Made by a program: the position numbers and the translations under genes | Source of the DNA: an uncultured Lachnospiraceae bacterium | Lineage (GTDB): Bacteria; Bacillota_A; Clostridia; Lachnospirales; Lachnospiraceae | Direction of reading: 5' to 3' | Assembly: GCA_947302185.1 (NCBI GenBank) | Contig: CAMYVI010000095.1 | Coordinates: 1 to 9,067, forward strand | DNA length: 9,067 bases | Shown here: one piece after another, positions 1 to 7,746 of the stretch | Layout: each line of letters begins with the position of its first letter | Position numbering within the stretch: the stretch's first letter is position 1 | The notes under the pieces: model-generated | The model's database searches: none | What the model saw: only the letters and a program-made list of their open reading frames with translations | Told to the model about the DNA's origin: nothing

Positions 1-34
1 CTCTTGCGTAGGCACATACTGATGCGGTCAATAA

Positions 35-1465
<1,431 letters not shown>

Positions 1466-1480
1466 TCACCTCCTAATTCG

Positions 1481-2680
1481 TTATCCGATATCGTCGCGTA
1501 TAGCTTTGGACCGAACCGCTATCATATCACTCCAGTGAGGTCCTTTTTCATACAAATCTGCCAGTTCCGCAAGTATGGAAGGGACATCTATGCCCTGAGG
1601 ACATGCCTTCTTACATCTGCCGCAGGCAATGCAGGCAGCGGGGCGTTTTTCCTCACTGAGAGCGTCGATCCTCATCGCCGGTGTGATGGTACTGGCATAT
1701 TTGAAGTCGTTGTAGCACTCCATAAGGTACGGAATGTCGAGAGACATAGGACATCCGGAACAGCAGTATCTGCATGCAGTGCAGGGAACGCCCTTCTTTA
1801 AATTCTCTGCGATATCCATCAGTACATCGTGTTCCTTTTCGGACAGCAGCCACTCCTCTCTGAATGTCCGCAGATTATCCTCCACCTGTGAGATCTCGTT
1901 CATACCGGACAGGATAACTTTTACCTCCGGCAGTCCCTGAAGAAAACGGAAGGCGTATGATGCATCACTCGGCAGCTCCGCCGGGCTTTTGTCGGGGTGC
2001 AGCTTTCGGAGTTTTTCTGATTCCTCTTCCGGAAGCACCGCTAACTTGCCGCCGCGGCAGGGCTCCATGACCCACACTCCGAGCCCGTGGCGTGTAATGA
2101 TATCATATTTTTTCTTTGCATCCTGCAAAGTCCAGTCGAGATAATTGAGCTGAATCTGGACGAAATCGAATACCCCTTCATACTTTGTCAAATACTCTTC
2201 GAGGAGCTTGGGACCTCCATGGAAAGAGAATCCGAGATATCTTATCTTACCGGCCTCTTTCATCTTCAGGATATCGGGAATAATATGATACTCTTCACTT
2301 TCATAAAACTTCACGGACCATTCCGTAATATTGTGCAGAAGATAAAAATCAAAATAATCTGTTCTGCATTTTCGAAGTGAAACGTTAAAAAGAGCGATAT
2401 TGTCTATCGGTCCGTCCAGAGAATGTCCGGGAAATTTATCTGCGATGAAATAACTGTCTCTGGGATAACGGGCGAGCGCTTCCGCCATAGCGAGTTCCGA
2501 TTTCCCGTTCAGATACGGATAGGCTGTATCAAAATAATTAACACCTTCCCTGATTGCCGTATCGAACATGGTATTTACTTTCGCCTGATCGATTTCTCCG
2601 GTCGCGGGGTCGGCTGCAAAACGCATGCAGCCAAATCCTAATTTTGATAATTTCAGTTCTTTAAAATTGCTGTAAATCAA
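1481..2680 (-). CDS. Aldo/keto reductase with C-terminal double 4Fe-4S ferredoxin domain
   Basis: The 399-residue protein has an N-terminal TIM-barrel aldo/keto reductase domain (about 1-290). The family's catalytic tetrad can be placed at D51 and Y56 (FDTAYPY), K82 (ADKFP) and H116 (LLHN). A C-terminal ferredoxin-like domain carries two clusters: C300-C303-C306-C310 followed by Pro, with an extra C307, and C350-C353-C356-C360 followed by Pro. Family members of this type are found in anaerobes and probably reduce a carbonyl group with electrons passing through the iron-sulfur clusters; the substrate here is unknown. The start is a TTG at 2678-2680, supported by AGGAGG at 2687-2692 with six bases of spacing; no in-frame ATG fits better. 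It lies 80 bases after the S51-like gene and 18 bases before the glucosidase. Co-transcription suggests work on a product of beta-glucoside breakdown, but this is inference. Confidence 0.93.
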   Translation of the reverse strand: MIYSNFKELKLSKLGFGCMRFAADPATGEIDQAKVNTMFDTAIREGVNYFDTAYPYLNGKSELAMAEALARYPRDSYFIADKFPGHSLDGPIDNIALFNVSLRKCRTDYFDFYLLHNITEWSVKFYESEEYHIIPDILKMKEAGKIRYLGFSFHGGPKLLEEYLTKYEGVFDFVQIQLNYLDWTLQDAKKKYDIITRHGLGVWVMEPCRGGKLAVLPEEESEKLRKLHPDKSPAELPSDASYAFRFLQGLPEVKVILSGMNEISQVEDNLRTFREEWLLSEKEHDVLMDIAENLKKGVPCTACRYCCSGCPMSLDIPYLMECYNDFKYASTITPAMRIDALSEEKRPAACIACGRCKKACPQGIDVPSILAELADLYEKGPHWSDMIAVRSKAIRDDIG

Positions 2681-2686
2681 ATCTGT

Positions 2687-2692
2687 CCTCCT
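2687..2692 (-). promoter_or_regulatory. Ribosome binding site fixing a TTG start
   Basis: AGGAGG on the minus strand lies six bases before the TTG at 2680-2678. It is the only strong Shine-Dalgarno in this gap and therefore decides the non-ATG start of the aldo/keto reductase. Confidence 0.8.
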
Positions 2693-2760
2693 TGAAAAAT
2701 ATGAAGTATGTTTATTCTTTTAATACATAGCTTTTCTATACTGAATCATTCTGTGAAAAC

Positions 2761-3501
2761 TTATCCGGCATACGGTCGATGCTCTCCGTTGCTGCATATA
2801 ATACGCATCGTTCCGTCAGCGATTTCATAGGCCTCGCCCCAGATCGTCTGTCTGCCGTCTTCACAAATGCAGTAGCTTCCGTCCGGAAGCGCGAGAAAGT
2901 GTCTGCCGTAACTGTCACCGTAGGTTATATCTTCAAAGAGCCTCATCCCGTCGAGCCTGAAATTCTTCGTCATCTGGTAGTGAGGAAGAATATTGAGACC
3001 AGTCAGACCGAGACCTCTAAGAAATCTTTTGTACTCCGGGTCGACAGCTTCCCCGGACAGTTCAGGCTGTGCATAGACTTCGTCTGCGGCATTCATTGTT
3101 CCCGCACTTATGCCTATGACAAGCCCATCGTATCCGGAAAGACTCTCCCGAAGCTTTATTTCGGTGAAAAATCTATTTTCCGTGGGGACATGTCCTCCGC
3201 CGAGGAATACTGTGTCATAGGAGGAGAGCATCTGTGCAGAGTAATCTTCCGTCCGGTCATCCCAGATATCGAGACAGGAAATGTCCGGAAAATTAACGCG
3301 GATTGAGTGCTCCATGCTCATTTGCATTTCATCACAGGCCGGGATATCTGACGGAAAGGCGGAAATGACCAGGCAGCGTGCATTCTTTTTCCAGAACCTG
3401 CCCAGATTTTCGGGCAGGCGGTTCATGGGATCAAAGCCTTCTACTATTCTGCTGTTATCGAGAGGTCCGAAAGGACTGCTTGTAAGAAAAATAGTCTTCA
3501 T
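2761..3501 (-). CDS. Peptidase E-like (family S51) protein of the type 1 glutamine amidotransferase-like fold
   Basis: The 246-residue protein resembles dipeptidase E and related S51 proteins. It has a GGG turn at 101-103, the nucleophile elbow GISAG at 130-134 (catalytic Ser132) and a candidate catalytic His174 in LPHY. In characterised members the serine cleaves Asp-Xaa dipeptides or acts in cyanophycinase-type reactions; the substrate here is unknown. No signal peptide is seen, so it is likely cytoplasmic. The ATG at 3499-3501 is chosen because the open frame's upstream extension (27 residues from a TTG at 3582) begins in the -35 box of a very good promoter and is isoleucine-rich junk. The ribosome site before the ATG is weak (GAAAGAG). 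It is the first gene of the minus-strand unit leading into the aldo/keto reductase and 6-phospho-beta-glucosidase. Confidence 0.85.
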   Translation of the reverse strand: MKTIFLTSSPFGPLDNSRIVEGFDPMNRLPENLGRFWKKNARCLVISAFPSDIPACDEMQMSMEHSIRVNFPDISCLDIWDDRTEDYSAQMLSSYDTVFLGGGHVPTENRFFTEIKLRESLSGYDGLVIGISAGTMNAADEVYAQPELSGEAVDPEYKRFLRGLGLTGLNILPHYQMTKNFRLDGMRLFEDITYGDSYGRHFLALPDGSYCICEDGRQTIWGEAYEIADGTMRIICSNGEHRPYAG

Positions 3502-3553
3502 GTTGAACTCTTTCACATAAAAGTCGGTAAAAAAGATTTCTTGTCTAACGATT

Positions 3554-3582
3554 ATTATAATTAAAATGCCATGTACAGACAA
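3554..3582 (-). promoter_or_regulatory. Sigma-A promoter for the S51/reductase/glucosidase unit
   Basis: The minus strand reads TTGTCT (3582-3577), 17 bases, TATAAT (3559-3554). Transcription would begin near 3547, leaving a leader of about 46 bases before the ATG at 3501. No comparably good promoter is seen in the 80-base gap before the reductase, which supports a three-gene transcript. Confidence 0.75.
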
Positions 3583-3612
3583 TACCGGAGAATACTTTAA
3601 TTTTTGGCGTTA

Positions 3613-3641
3613 TTGAATGGCTGGGGACACAATGATAAAAT
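3613..3641 (+). promoter_or_regulatory. Extended -10 sigma-A promoter for the HAD phosphatase
   Basis: TTGAAT (3613-3618), a 17-base spacer and TAAAAT (3636-3641) are preceded by the extended -10 dinucleotide TG at 3633-3634. It faces away from the promoter at 3554-3582, with only 30 bases between the two -35 boxes, so a regulator bound here could act on both. Confidence 0.65.
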
Positions 3642-3651
3642 ATTGTTATCA
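3633..3651. promoter_or_regulatory. Candidate operator palindrome over the HAD promoter -10
   Basis: TGATAA (3633-3638) and TTATCA (3646-3651) form perfect 6-bp arms around 7 bases. The palindrome covers the -10 box and the expected start point, the usual place for a repressor site. It is short and AT-rich, so chance is possible. Confidence 0.35.
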
Positions 3652-3670
3652 GTATTGAAAATTACTTTGC

Positions 3671-3690
3671 GTAAAGGGTTTTGCCTTTAC
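3671..3690 (+). other. Small stem-loop in the HAD gene leader
   Basis: GTAAAGG (3671-3677) and CCTTTAC (3684-3690) are perfect 7-bp arms around a 6-base loop, lying 31 bases before the start codon and downstream of the predicted transcription start. No U-run follows, so it is not a terminator. It might stabilise the mRNA or be another protein-binding site. Confidence 0.4.
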
Positions 3691-3721
3691 ATGGAGCGGT
3701 AATCGGGAAAGGAAAAGGGCT

Positions 3722-4516
3722 ATGCAGAATAAGAAGACAGCGATGGAGGGCGTTAGACTTTTCGTACTCGATATGGATGGGACAGTCTATCTGGGCAACG
3801 AACCGATAGAGGGCGCTTTGGATTTTGTTCGGGAAGTGGATGCCTCCTCGGACAGGGATTATATATTTTTTACCAACAACGCCTCCAGAGTTCCGTTGGT
3901 TTATGTCGAAAAACTGAGAAAAATGGGACTCGAGGTCAGAGAAGAGAAGATTGTCACGGCAGGGGATGTCTGTGCCGCATTTCTCAGGGAAAATTACCCG
4001 GATGCCCGAATCTATTTAAACGGGACTCCCCTTCTCTATGAGAACTGGAAAGAAAAGGGACTTCAGCTGGTGGAGAATGAACCGGACGTTGCTGTACAGA
4101 GTTTTGATACCACGATGACATACGAGAAGATGAACAGGATCTGCAGATTTGTTCGCGGCGGAGTTCCGTTTATCGCTACACATATGGATATCAATTGTCC
4201 CACCGAGGACGGCTTTATACCCGACTGCGGTGCGATGTGCAGCCTGATTACAGCCTCGACCGGGGTATCGCCCCGCTATCTGGGTAAACCGTGGAAGGAG
4301 ACGGTGGATATGATCACTCGACTCACCGGGTATTCAGCGCAGGAGATGGCGTTCGTAGGTGATCGTCTATATACGGATGTGGCCACCGGCGTGCGGAACG
4401 GTGCGAAAGGATTCCTGGTCCTGACCGGTGAAGCGACAATGCAGACGGTCCGTGAATCTGATGTTGAACCGACATGCATTTATAACTCTCTTGATGAGAT
4501 GCGCAGTTACTTATAA
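3722..4516 (+). CDS. HAD-IIA family hydrolase (NagD-like sugar-phosphate phosphatase)
   Basis: This is a 264-residue cytoplasmic phosphatase of the haloacid dehalogenase superfamily, subclass IIA, of standard length. All motifs are present: motif I DMDGT with nucleophile D17 and acid/base D19, motif II FFTNN (T51), the motif III lysine K189 in LGKPW, and motif IV GDRLYTD (D214, D219) binding Mg2+. The C2 cap lies between motifs II and III (about 80-180) and includes THMDINCP and PDCGAM. Relatives remove phosphate from sugar phosphates or nucleoside monophosphates, or act as 4-nitrophenylphosphatases; the natural substrate is not predictable here. The ATG is preceded by a purine-rich site (GGGAAAGGAAAAGG, about 3705-3718). 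It has its own promoter, divergent from the glucosidase unit, and appears to be monocistronic. A link to that unit is suggested only by position. Confidence 0.92.
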   Translation: MQNKKTAMEGVRLFVLDMDGTVYLGNEPIEGALDFVREVDASSDRDYIFFTNNASRVPLVYVEKLRKMGLEVREEKIVTAGDVCAAFLRENYPDARIYLNGTPLLYENWKEKGLQLVENEPDVAVQSFDTTMTYEKMNRICRFVRGGVPFIATHMDINCPTEDGFIPDCGAMCSLITASTGVSPRYLGKPWKETVDMITRLTGYSAQEMAFVGDRLYTDVATGVRNGAKGFLVLTGEATMQTVRESDVEPTCIYNSLDEMRSYL

Positions 4517-4596
4517 GAGCAAAGACTGCGGAGAGACTCGTAAGACAGAACCGGCTGATCTGAAACGGTTCGCGTTTACGGTAAAATGCTGCTTTT

Positions 4597-5224
4597 TTGA
4601 GGATTGAAACTTTGATTTTGGGATTGATCCTGAATATGTCCGGTATCGGAGTATGGGCATCAGAATCGGATGCTTTACGGCCGGATGAAACGGAAATGTA
4701 TAAGTCTGTGGGCGCTTCCGGCAGAGAGCTCTCTGCAGAGGAAGAATTCTCCGCCCGGGAATTGCCTGTCGGTGCCACGATAGTCATTGGCGATCAGTAC
4801 GGGAAGTCCGAGTATGTGCCTCTTTGCGCCGAATACAGTTATTCCCTGACTCAGCAGATTTACCTGGCTGAGGAGCTCGGATTTACCGGCATCATTGCAG
4901 ACCTTACTTTTTATCGGATAGACGGAGATACTGAAAGGAATGTTGAGATTTATCTGCGTCAAACAGATAAGACGGAATTTGAAAGTGATACGGATTTTGT
5001 ATCTGTGACGGATGCGGATCATGTGTATGCCGGGGCTTTACATTTATCTGATAATGAAGCTGTTACAGTTAAGCTTGACAGATTATTTGAATATAACGGG
5101 AATCAAAATCTGCTGCTTTGTGAAGAGGATGCTGGGCGACGGAACCGGGGAAAGCAAACAGCGGGACGCTGCGGTGGCGATTTACAGATACTATAAGGCG
5201 GCGGATAATTTCAGGAACGGATGA
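4597..5224 (+). pseudogene. Decayed gene for a secreted beta-sandwich protein
   Basis: The open frame 4597-5196 would give 199 residues: a short signal-peptide-like start (about 1-21, ending VWA), a charged stretch, then about residues 58-175 resembling a beta-sandwich module I recall from bacterial surface proteins (SYSLTQQIYLAEELG, DLTFYRI, NVEIYLRQTDKTEF, LFEYNGNQNLLL). After CEEDAG near 5133 the reading becomes RRNRGKQTAG, unlike the rest. The next frame, from about 5135 to a TGA at 5222-5224, reads GDGTGESKQ and then AVAIYRYYKAADNF, which continues the module better. This implies a one-base insertion or two-base deletion near 5130-5145. The start is a TTG with no Shine-Dalgarno before it; a second TTG at 4612 follows TGAGGA but lacks charged residues. 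I see no promoter and no downstream domains. The alternative is a short intact secreted protein with an odd C-terminus. Confidence 0.5.
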
Positions 5225-5327
5225 ATGGATGTGAACCGTTGATGATTTCAGCTTTGATAATTTCGTACGGTTTTCGTCCGCATTCAGAATTATTTCACGA
5301 TCAGGTAAGTAAAAAAGAATAGCACAA
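5225..5327. other. Non-coding stretch before the bidirectional terminator
   Basis: No gene, promoter or repeat could be supported in these 103 bases. They separate the end of the remnant from the terminator stem at 5328. Confidence 0.4.
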
Positions 5328-5371
5328 AAAAACCCGGAAGTAAGTCGTTTTTGACTTATTTCCGGGTTTTT
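5328..5371. terminator. Strong bidirectional rho-independent terminator
   Basis: The arms at 5328-5346 and 5353-5371 pair over 19 bp with a single G-T wobble (5340/5359) around a 6-base loop. The GC core is CCCGG/CCGGG. The outer part is an A-tract on the left and a T-tract on the right, so a U-run follows the stem on either strand. It lies between converging units, the plus-strand remnant and the minus-strand lectin gene, and would end transcription from both. Confidence 0.9.
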
Positions 5372-5376
5372 GGCAA

Positions 5377-5399
5377 TCAGTTTTTTTTGTCCAAACTGA
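5377..5399. other. Short stem-loop
   Basis: TCAGTTT (5377-5383) pairs with AAACTGA (5393-5399) around a 9-base T-rich loop. It lies just beyond the main terminator and may be incidental or assist termination of the minus-strand transcript. Confidence 0.3.
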
Positions 5400-5423
5400 C
5401 CGAACAAAATCCGTGTGCATGAT

Positions 5424-5458
5424 TATAGTAAACGAATTTATTTAATTCGTTTACTATA
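5424..5458. repeat. Perfect 15-bp inverted repeat
   Basis: TATAGTAAACGAATT (5424-5438) is followed by five bases and its exact reverse complement (5444-5458). The arms are AT-rich and no T-run follows on either strand, so it does not look like a standard terminator. It lies 46 bases downstream of the lectin gene's stop and may protect that mRNA's 3' end, bind a dimeric regulator or be a remnant of a small repeat element. Confidence 0.75.
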
Positions 5459-5503
5459 CAAACGCGAGCTCTGCGCAGGGAATACCGACAAGTTGCCGGC
5501 AAA

Positions 5504-7168
5504 TTAATAATATAACCAAAAATACCACTTCTGTGCTATGACAGATGCCGGCTGAGCAGCTACTACATTGACATCAAAAGAATCATGCATTGCAATATCG
5601 GTAGTCTGAAGTGCAGTCCCCATAAGATTAACAATATTTAAGCTATGGAAACCGCTGCCCTCTCCAACGAATCTCCATCTCTGTCCTTCCGAAGCGTTCC
5701 ATGTTTTTTGAACAACTTTCATTGTATTTGTTCCCGGGATTTTTGTGTTCGTAGCCGTTACAACCATCCCGGTTTCAAGATTCTCGAATCGATAATACCC
5801 GCCGCCGCTGTAAAGTATATTATATCGGCAAGCAAGAGGCATATAATCATAGGAACTATATCCTCCGACAAGCAGATCGGATCCTTCGGAGTTTGACTGA
5901 GGTATGAGCATGGCCATTGCACAATCAGGTTCGGAGCCGATATCGTATTCTATAGAGTCAAAAATAGCGTCGGGATCATAATAAGCTGATGAGATAATAC
6001 AATCCGTAAAGTACGGAGTATCATCAGGCCGGTCCACACCTGTTGTCTCCACAAAGTAAAACCGCTGCAATCCGGTACTGGCGGTTTTTGCCAGGCTGAG
6101 TGTCGTACCCTTTACGGCAGTGGGGTCAGACATGGCAATAGATAAGTTGCTCACGTCATTAATAATTGCAAAAGAATTATCGTATTTTTTGACAAACCTC
6201 CAGTTCTGCTTCTCTCGTGTCGTATTTTTATAAAGAACTATTCCTTTTCCGACCTGAGTATTATTCTGCTGAACGGCAACTACAAGGTCACATTTCTGGT
6301 TTATCAGCTTCCAGGTTCCGTTATCGTTTAAACTCAGTCTGAATTTCATCGCCTCAGAACTGCTCTTATTTGTAATGTAGACCTTTGTGTTATTGACCAT
6401 TTTCCCGCTGTAAGCACATACGGCTGTATTTATATTGTTTTTGGGAATCAGATTATACGTCTTATTGGGCTTCAACTCGGATGCGCATTTTACAATCGCA
6501 AAAGTGTGAACATACGTTCCTGTGTATTTTCCTTTACCTGTAATCGTAAGTTTTCCTATGCCGGGATTCTTATTATTTGTAAATTTATAAGTGTAGTCCC
6601 GGTTATTTACCAGCTGAGCTCCGTTCACGGTAACAGTAAAGGAGGGCGTATAGGCTTTTCCGGTATAACCATAAGAAATGCTGATGCCTGCGACGATTGC
6701 TTTTTTTATGCTGATTGCTGAATTGAGCGCAGCGGCCTGTCCGACAACCTCTTCACTTACATCAGACATATTGCCTGCTTCTATCACGGGTTCGGGTTCT
6801 GCCTCATCTGGAACATCTGCTTCCTCTATTATCCTTTCCGGTGTTAATGCTTCAGAAGAGTCCCCTGTCTCCGCGCTCGATTCTTCCCGAAAAACAGGAG
6901 CATTAACGGATGATTCCTCCGGCTTATCTATCAAAGCATTTTCCGTTACTTCCGGGGAATCCTTCACCGATGCGGTTTCCGCCTGATCCGTTTTCAGATC
7001 TTCCGCCGCGTTTTCAGATTGTTCTGAAAGTGCATCATCCTCACCGCCGCTTACGACAGCAGCTTCTTTGGGCTGTTCCGTGTCAGCATAAATAGCAGTG
7101 CACGGAATCGTTAAAAATAACAACGCCGCTAATCCCATGGCAAATAGCTTTTTCCAAGTATCTCTCAT
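5504..7168 (-). CDS. Secreted Ig-like protein with two ricin-type beta-trefoil lectin domains
   Basis: The 554-residue protein begins with a classic signal peptide (KK at 6-7, hydrophobic core 8-22, likely cleavage after about 28 near IYADT). A Glu/Asp/Ser/Ala-rich low-complexity linker follows to about 150. Residues 153-226 form a bacterial Ig-like domain with the recurring YTGKAYTPS, NNRDYTYKFTNN and GKGKYTGT motifs. A first ricin-type trefoil (about 233-373) has lobes ending KFRL, QNWRF (Q321, W323) and QRFYF. A second trefoil (about 415-552) contains QRWRF (Q496, W498) and QKWYF (Q546, W548). No catalytic domain, LPXTG motif or C-terminal membrane anchor is seen, so it is probably released or held non-covalently at the surface. 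The expected role is carbohydrate binding, with the ligand unknown. The ATG is preceded by a weak GGGATGTG. It has its own promoter and appears monocistronic. Domain boundaries were judged by eye. Confidence 0.85.
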   Translation of the reverse strand: MRDTWKKLFAMGLAALLFLTIPCTAIYADTEQPKEAAVVSGGEDDALSEQSENAAEDLKTDQAETASVKDSPEVTENALIDKPEESSVNAPVFREESSAETGDSSEALTPERIIEEADVPDEAEPEPVIEAGNMSDVSEEVVGQAAALNSAISIKKAIVAGISISYGYTGKAYTPSFTVTVNGAQLVNNRDYTYKFTNNKNPGIGKLTITGKGKYTGTYVHTFAIVKCASELKPNKTYNLIPKNNINTAVCAYSGKMVNNTKVYITNKSSSEAMKFRLSLNDNGTWKLINQKCDLVVAVQQNNTQVGKGIVLYKNTTREKQNWRFVKKYDNSFAIINDVSNLSIAMSDPTAVKGTTLSLAKTASTGLQRFYFVETTGVDRPDDTPYFTDCIISSAYYDPDAIFDSIEYDIGSEPDCAMAMLIPQSNSEGSDLLVGGYSSYDYMPLACRYNILYSGGGYYRFENLETGMVVTATNTKIPGTNTMKVVQKTWNASEGQRWRFVGEGSGFHSLNIVNLMGTALQTTDIAMHDSFDVNVVAAQPASVIAQKWYFWLYY

Positions 7169-7206
7169 TTTGTCACATCCCGAAAAACATATTTTTGTAA
7201 CCTTTT

Positions 7207-7235
7207 ACTATATTTTATCACAAATAATGTGTCAA
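7207..7235 (-). promoter_or_regulatory. Sigma-A promoter for the lectin-domain protein gene
   Basis: The minus strand reads TTGACA (7235-7230), a consensus -35, then 17 bases and TATAGT (7212-7207). Transcription would start near 7200, leaving a leader of about 32 bases before the ATG at 7168. Confidence 0.8.
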
Positions 7236-7424
7236 GAGCAACAAAACAACTGATTTAAGAACGGTATCATTGCCGCACAAGTTACCACTCACGGGAGGGG
7301 TAGGAATTTTCTCTTTTTCAGACCCCGCCGGCATTTTTCGGATCTTACGCATAGTAAGTGAAACGGTACATTAAGAACAGAGAAGGGACTGTCGCATTAA
7401 GCAATATGGAAGCAAAAAGGGCAA
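7236..7424. other. Non-coding gap between the lectin promoter and the tRNA terminator
   Basis: No gene is supported in these 189 bases. The gap contains a weak 5-bp hairpin (GGGGT 7297-7301 with ACCCC 7322-7326) and two copies of TTAAGAAC (7255-7262, 7371-7378). Neither is strong enough to assign a function. Confidence 0.4.
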
Positions 7425-7448
7425 GAAAAAAGCCCCAAAGCTGGGGCT
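7425..7448 (-). terminator. Rho-independent terminator of tRNA-Ser
   Basis: The minus strand reads AGCCCC (7448-7443), a 6-base loop, GGGGCT (7436-7431) and then a run of T (7430-7426). It begins six bases after the tRNA 3' end, so the tRNA is transcribed alone. Confidence 0.9.
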
Positions 7449-7453
7449 GATAG

Positions 7454-7539
7454 CGCAGAGGATGGGATTCGAACCCATGCGCCCTTTCGGACAAACGGTT
7501 TTCAAGACCGCCTCGTTATGACCACTTCGATACCTCTGC
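7454..7539 (-). tRNA. tRNA-Ser (anticodon UGA)
   Basis: The minus strand folds as a complete class II tRNA. The acceptor arms are GCAGAGG (7539-7533) and CCTCTGC (7461-7455) with discriminator G at 7454, the usual base for serine tRNAs. The D-stem is TCG/CGA and the anticodon loop CTTGAAA gives UGA, reading UCA codons and others by wobble. A long variable arm with the GTCC-GAAA-GGGC region is typical of tRNA-Ser. The T-arm is ATGGG-TTCGAAT-CCCAT. The CCA end is not encoded. It has its own promoter and terminator. Confidence 0.97.
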
Positions 7540-7567
7540 ATAAGCATATGTTCTTAACAACATTTAG

Positions 7568-7596
7568 ATTATATCAGAACAGGGAGATCTTGGCAA
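7568..7596 (-). promoter_or_regulatory. Sigma-A promoter for tRNA-Ser
   Basis: The minus strand reads TTGCCA (7596-7591), 17 bases ending in the extended -10 TGA, then TATAAT (7573-7568). The start point would be near 7561, about 22 bases before the mature tRNA. Confidence 0.8.
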
Positions 7597-7669
7597 GCAG
7601 AATTTTCTCATGCGTAAAAAACAGGAGATTTTTCTCATTCGGAAATATTGTAATTGAGATATGAATTTC

Positions 7670-7682
7670 TAGTACAAAATTG
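7670..7682 (+). repeat. Direct repeat copy 1, candidate dha operator
   Basis: TAGTACAAAATTG is identical to the sequence at 7714-7726, 44 bases later (about four helical turns). This copy runs into the -35 box of the dhaL promoter. Confidence 0.6.
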
Positions 7683-7708
7683 CTAAAAGACTATAATTGT
7701 GTTATGAT
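7680..7708 (+). promoter_or_regulatory. Promoter of the dhaLMK operon
   Basis: TTGCTA (7680-7685), a 17-base spacer and TATGAT (7703-7708) are preceded by the extended -10 TG at 7700-7701. The start point would be near 7715. A TATAAT at 7692-7697 is an alternative -10 but has no matching -35. The two 13-bp repeats flank this promoter, suggesting repression. Confidence 0.6.
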
Positions 7709-7713
7709 ATTCA

Positions 7714-7726
7714 TAGTACAAAATTG
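7714..7726 (+). repeat. Direct repeat copy 2, candidate dha operator
   Basis: An exact second copy of TAGTACAAAATTG covers the predicted transcription start and ends nine bases before the AGGAGG of dhaL (7734-7739). Binding here would block initiation, and pairing with copy 1 could loop the promoter. Confidence 0.6.
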
Positions 7727-7746
7727 ACAAAAAAGGAGGAGCTAAA

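Noticed and set aside
3502..3582. In-frame upstream extension of the S51-like gene from a TTG at 3582
   Set aside because: It begins in the -35 box of the gene's own promoter, so it would not be in the mRNA, and the added residues do not fit the family's N-terminus.
4548..4571. Inverted repeat GAACCG/CGGTTC after the HAD gene as its terminator
   Set aside because: The loop is 12 bases, the stem only 6 bp, and the T-run (4593-4598) starts 21 bases after the stem.
4323..4787. Minus-strand open frame of 154 codons across the HAD gene and the remnant
   Set aside because: It is antisense to a firm HAD gene and its Ser/Arg/Pro-rich composition is typical of a shadow frame.
7297..7338. GGGGT/ACCCC hairpin followed by TTTTT as a plus-strand terminator
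   Set aside because: The stem is only 5 bp with a 20-base loop, seven bases separate it from the T-run, and no plus-strand gene lies upstream for it to serve.
7454..7539. tRNA-Ser as an integration (att) site for a mobile element
   Set aside because: No second copy of the tRNA 3' end and no integrase gene are visible in the window.
7255..7557. Three copies of TTAAGAAC (7255-7262, 7371-7378, inverted at 7550-7557) around the tRNA gene
   Set aside because: The 8-mers are AT-rich, unevenly spaced and in mixed orientation, with no flanking similarity, so chance is the simplest explanation.
7603..7641. Near-repeats TTTTCTCATGCG (7603-7614) and TTTTCTCATTCG (7630-7641)
   Set aside because: Two 12-mers matching at 11 positions in AT-rich DNA, not aligned with any promoter, could easily be chance.
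7724..7729. Consensus -35 TTGACA just before dhaL
   Set aside because: A matching -10 would fall on the dhaL start codon. The motif is the end of the second direct repeat plus ACA.
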